NCBI GenBank assembly: GCA_905182775.1
Contig: CAJJCU010000112.1
Span: 1 to 39,778, forward strand
DNA from: an uncultured Flavobacteriales bacterium
GTDB taxonomy: Bacteria > Bacteroidota > Bacteroidia > Flavobacteriales_D > Crocinitomicaceae
Reading direction: 5' to 3'
DNA length: 39,778 nt
How positions within the stretch are numbered: the first letter of the stretch is position 1; each line of letters starts with the position of its first letter. Shown piece after piece: positions 37,493 through 39,778 of the stretch. Both the position numbers and the translations under genes were made by a program. The notes beneath the pieces are model-generated. The model was not told the DNA's origin. It saw only the letters and a list, made by a program, of their open reading frames with translations, and did not search any database.

Positions 37493-38329
37493 ATGTTCAA
37501 TATTGCAAATTTACTGACAGGCATGAATCTCATTTGCGGAATGCTTTCTATACTTTTTTGTTTTAGCGGACAATTAGACCTTGCTGTTTATGCCATTTTC
37601 GCAGGTGCCCTTTTCGATTTTTCAGATGGATTTGTGGCCAGGAAATTAAATCTAATGAGTCCAATGGGAAAACAATTAGACTCCCTTTCTGACCTTGTCA
37701 CCTTTGGTGTAGCACCGGGGCTATTGATGTTTTTCATGCTAATCTTAGGCGTTGATCAGGAAGGCCTAATAACGCACAACTCAAATAGAGACACCTTTTT
37801 TGACTATTATATTTTAAATGAATTTTTTGCTTGGGTCAATTGTAGCTTCTATGACATTCCCAATAAGTTTGATGCAAGCATTAAATTCCTTCCTTTGGTT
37901 GCATTTCTCATCCCATTTTTTGCTTTATTCCGTTTGGCAAAATTTAATATTGATGAAAATCAATCTGTGAATTTCATTGGGTTCCCAACCCCACTTATTG
38001 CAATCTTATTTTGCTTTTTTCCATTATATTTTTCACTGAATTTAACAACCTGGCAAACTCAATCGTCGCTGATCCATTTCCTGTTTGACATCTATTCCTT
38101 ATCCGTTATCATTATTATTCTTTCTTCCCTAATGCTACTTCCGATTCCCTTGATGTCTCTTAAAGTTCAAAAATCCCAACAGAAGGAAAATCAATTAAAA
38201 TTGGGCTTTATTATTATTTCGGCGCTAAGTATTCCTTTTTTAAAGGTGCTGTCTATTCCATTTATTTTAACTTTGTACCTCATAGTTTCAATCTATCATT
38301 CAATAAAAAAAACTAAAGATGAAATTTAA
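37493..38329 (+). CDS. pssA: CDP-diacylglycerol--serine O-phosphatidyltransferase
   Basis: CDP-alcohol phosphotransferase signature GALFDFSDGFVARKLNLMSPMGKQLDSLSD. Confidence 0.95.
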   Translation: MFNIANLLTGMNLICGMLSILFCFSGQLDLAVYAIFAGALFDFSDGFVARKLNLMSPMGKQLDSLSDLVTFGVAPGLLMFFMLILGVDQEGLITHNSNRDTFFDYYILNEFFAWVNCSFYDIPNKFDASIKFLPLVAFLIPFFALFRLAKFNIDENQSVNFIGFPTPLIAILFCFFPLYFSLNLTTWQTQSSLIHFLFDIYSLSVIIIILSSLMLLPIPLMSLKVQKSQQKENQLKLGFIIISALSIPFLKVLSIPFILTLYLIVSIYHSIKKTKDEI

Positions 38330-38570
38330 AGCCGAAATTGATGTAATGCCACTAGACGCGCTTCTTGACCCTCAAGGAAAAGCGGTAAGTAGTTCAATGG
38401 GAAATGTAGGACTTCCTGAGATTGATGGTGTTCGAATTGGAAGACATATCAGACTTTTTATTGAAGCGGAATCGAAAGATATCGCAGAGGGGAAGGTTGA
38501 CGAGGCTTGTAAAAAAATGCTAGCCAATCAAATTATGGAGAGCTATTCTTTTAGCTTATCTCAGGTGTAA
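38319..38570 (+). CDS. purS: Phosphoribosylformylglycinamidine synthase subunit PurS
   Basis: MKFKAEIDVMPLDALLDPQGKAVSSSMGNVGLPEIDGVRIGRHIRLFIEAES...ACKKMLANQIMESYSF. Confidence 0.9.
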   Translation: MKFKAEIDVMPLDALLDPQGKAVSSSMGNVGLPEIDGVRIGRHIRLFIEAESKDIAEGKVDEACKKMLANQIMESYSFSLSQV

Positions 38571-38571
38571 A

Positions 38572-39778
38572 ATGTCCCAAAGGACTTTTCGCACATTTAA
38601 TCCGACAAATAACACCTTTAATACCCATAACTTTTCTGTATACACAGAGGAGCAGGTTAAAGTATTGCTTCATAATGCCATGGAAGCACAAGTCATTCTC
38701 GATCAAGAATCCGATGAAAAAATCAGCGGTTTTCTTTTGGTTATTAAAGAGAAGCTTACAGAAGTTTTTGAAGAACTTAAAATTATTTATTGCCAAGAGT
38801 CGGGATTAGGGGAGACTAGATTTAAAAGAGAATTTGAGAGAACCATCGGCCAACTTGTTCTTTTTTCCAATTACCTAAAATCAAAAGCCTATCAATCTGA
38901 GACTGTCTTTAAAGAGGAAATTGCAGATAAAATTTACACCAAAAAGAAAATTGGAATAGGACCTGTCCTCATTCTTGGCGCAAGTAATTTCCCCTTAGCT
39001 TATTCAACAATAGGTGGAGATAGTGTCGCAGCATTAGCTTCTAAGAACCCTATTATTGTTAAAGCACATCCCTTTCACGTAGGAACGAGCAGCCTGGTTG
39101 CTAAGATCATAGATGCCGCAGTTCTAGAAACAGGACTTCCCATAGGAACCTTTTCACACGTCATAGATGACGGATTTGAATTAGCTACTTATCTAGCGAG
39201 TCACGATGCAATAAAGGCAATAGGTTTTACAGGCAGTCAGAAAGGAGGTGAAGCCTTGCTAAAGCTATCCGGTAAGAGAAAAAGCCCAATCCCTGTTTTC
39301 GCCGAAATGGGCAGCTCTAATCCTGTAATCATATTAGACTCCTATTTAAATGAAGGAGATCCGTCATTGGCCAAGAAAATCGCAGCTTCAGTTTGCACAG
39401 ATGCTGGGCAGTTTTGCACCAAGCCAGGAATGCTATTTATTCCTAAAAACATTGCGGGAATCAAGTTAAGTGAAGAAATCAAAGAAGAGATTCTGAACTT
39501 TCCAGACCACCCAATGCTTCACCCAAATATTCAAACAAATTTTGAAAAATCAGTTGAAAGGATTCAACGCTCTTTTGGAGAAACTACTTTTTCACAACAG
39601 GAAGATCAGCTTCAAGGAACCAAACAAATTCCAAAAAAATCAATCTTAATTACAAGTATTGATTCACTGTCTGCTCACTCATTTCTGGAAGAAGAAGTTT
39701 TCGGCCCCCACCTTTCTATCTTTTATTACAGAGAGGTTTCTGAACTAACTAAAGCTTTAAAGCAGCTTCGAGGACAAT
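38572..39778 (+). CDS. Aldehyde dehydrogenase (NADP+), 2,5-dioxovalerate / alpha-ketoglutaric semialdehyde dehydrogenase-like, truncated by window end
   Basis: MSQRTFRTFNPTNNTFNT...VLILGASNFPLAYSTIGGDSVAALA...IGFTGSQKGGEALL...AEMGSSNPVII...CTDAGQFCTKPGM; open to the last base, not in the supplied track. Confidence 0.88.
   Translation, partial: MSQRTFRTFNPTNNTFNTHNFSVYTEEQVKVLLHNAMEAQVILDQESDEKISGFLLVIKEKLTEVFEELKIIYCQESGLGETRFKREFERTIGQLVLFSNYLKSKAYQSETVFKEEIADKIYTKKKIGIGPVLILGASNFPLAYSTIGGDSVAALASKNPIIVKAHPFHVGTSSLVAKIIDAAVLETGLPIGTFSHVIDDGFELATYLASHDAIKAIGFTGSQKGGEALLKLSGKRKSPIPVFAEMGSSNPVIILDSYLNEGDPSLAKKIAASVCTDAGQFCTKPGMLFIPKNIAGIKLSEEIKEEILNFPDHPMLHPNIQTNFEKSVERIQRSFGETTFSQQEDQLQGTKQIPKKSILITSIDSLSAHSFLEEEVFGPHLSIFYYREVSELTKALKQLRGQ

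Noticed and set aside
1-39778. CRISPR arrays, insertion sequences, prophage, toxin-antitoxin or known defence operons
   Set aside because: No periodic repeats, no transposase/integrase-like proteins, and no defence-family domains seen on reading either strand.

Overview
This is a core-genome segment from a Bacteroidota (Flavobacteriia-like) chromosome. It is AT-rich and densely packed, with many 1-8 bp gene overlaps and TAnnTTTG-type -7 promoter boxes. I recognise: rpmG-DUF4295-ftsY; an OsmC-family gene; two TonB-dependent receptors without SusD; DUF1015 plus a PLP-homeostasis protein (YggS family); an M16 peptidase; pdxH; DUF4494; cdd; two tandem FKBP prolyl isomerases, the second a lipoprotein; a DUF4249-like lipoprotein; priA; a SigA-type primary sigma factor; a seven-gene moxR-DUF58-Bat operon; a zinc-ribbon protein; an alpha/beta hydrolase; tRNA-His; a LuxR-type response regulator; a Sua5-type tRNA modification gene; rpmE2; an LpxD-like paralogue; a GAF/SpoIIE phosphatase; a C25 (PorU2-like) peptidase overlapping a PorV/PorQ-family gene; pssA; purS; and a truncated aldehyde dehydrogenase. 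I see no CRISPR array, transposon, prophage or clear defence system, and no convincing wholly new system. The best second-look signals are in the intergenic DNA. They include a perfect 14-bp inverted repeat that puts the same -7 sequence in front of the divergent rpmE2 and lpxD-like genes, a palindrome over the predicted start site of the LuxR regulator, dyads in the osmC/TonB-receptor and porV/pssA intergenic regions, a hairpin in the sigma-factor leader, and two genes with near-leaderless promoter geometry. The C25 peptidase + PorV/PorQ pair is the most interesting protein-level module. All product calls come from reading the translations by eye; no searches were run.
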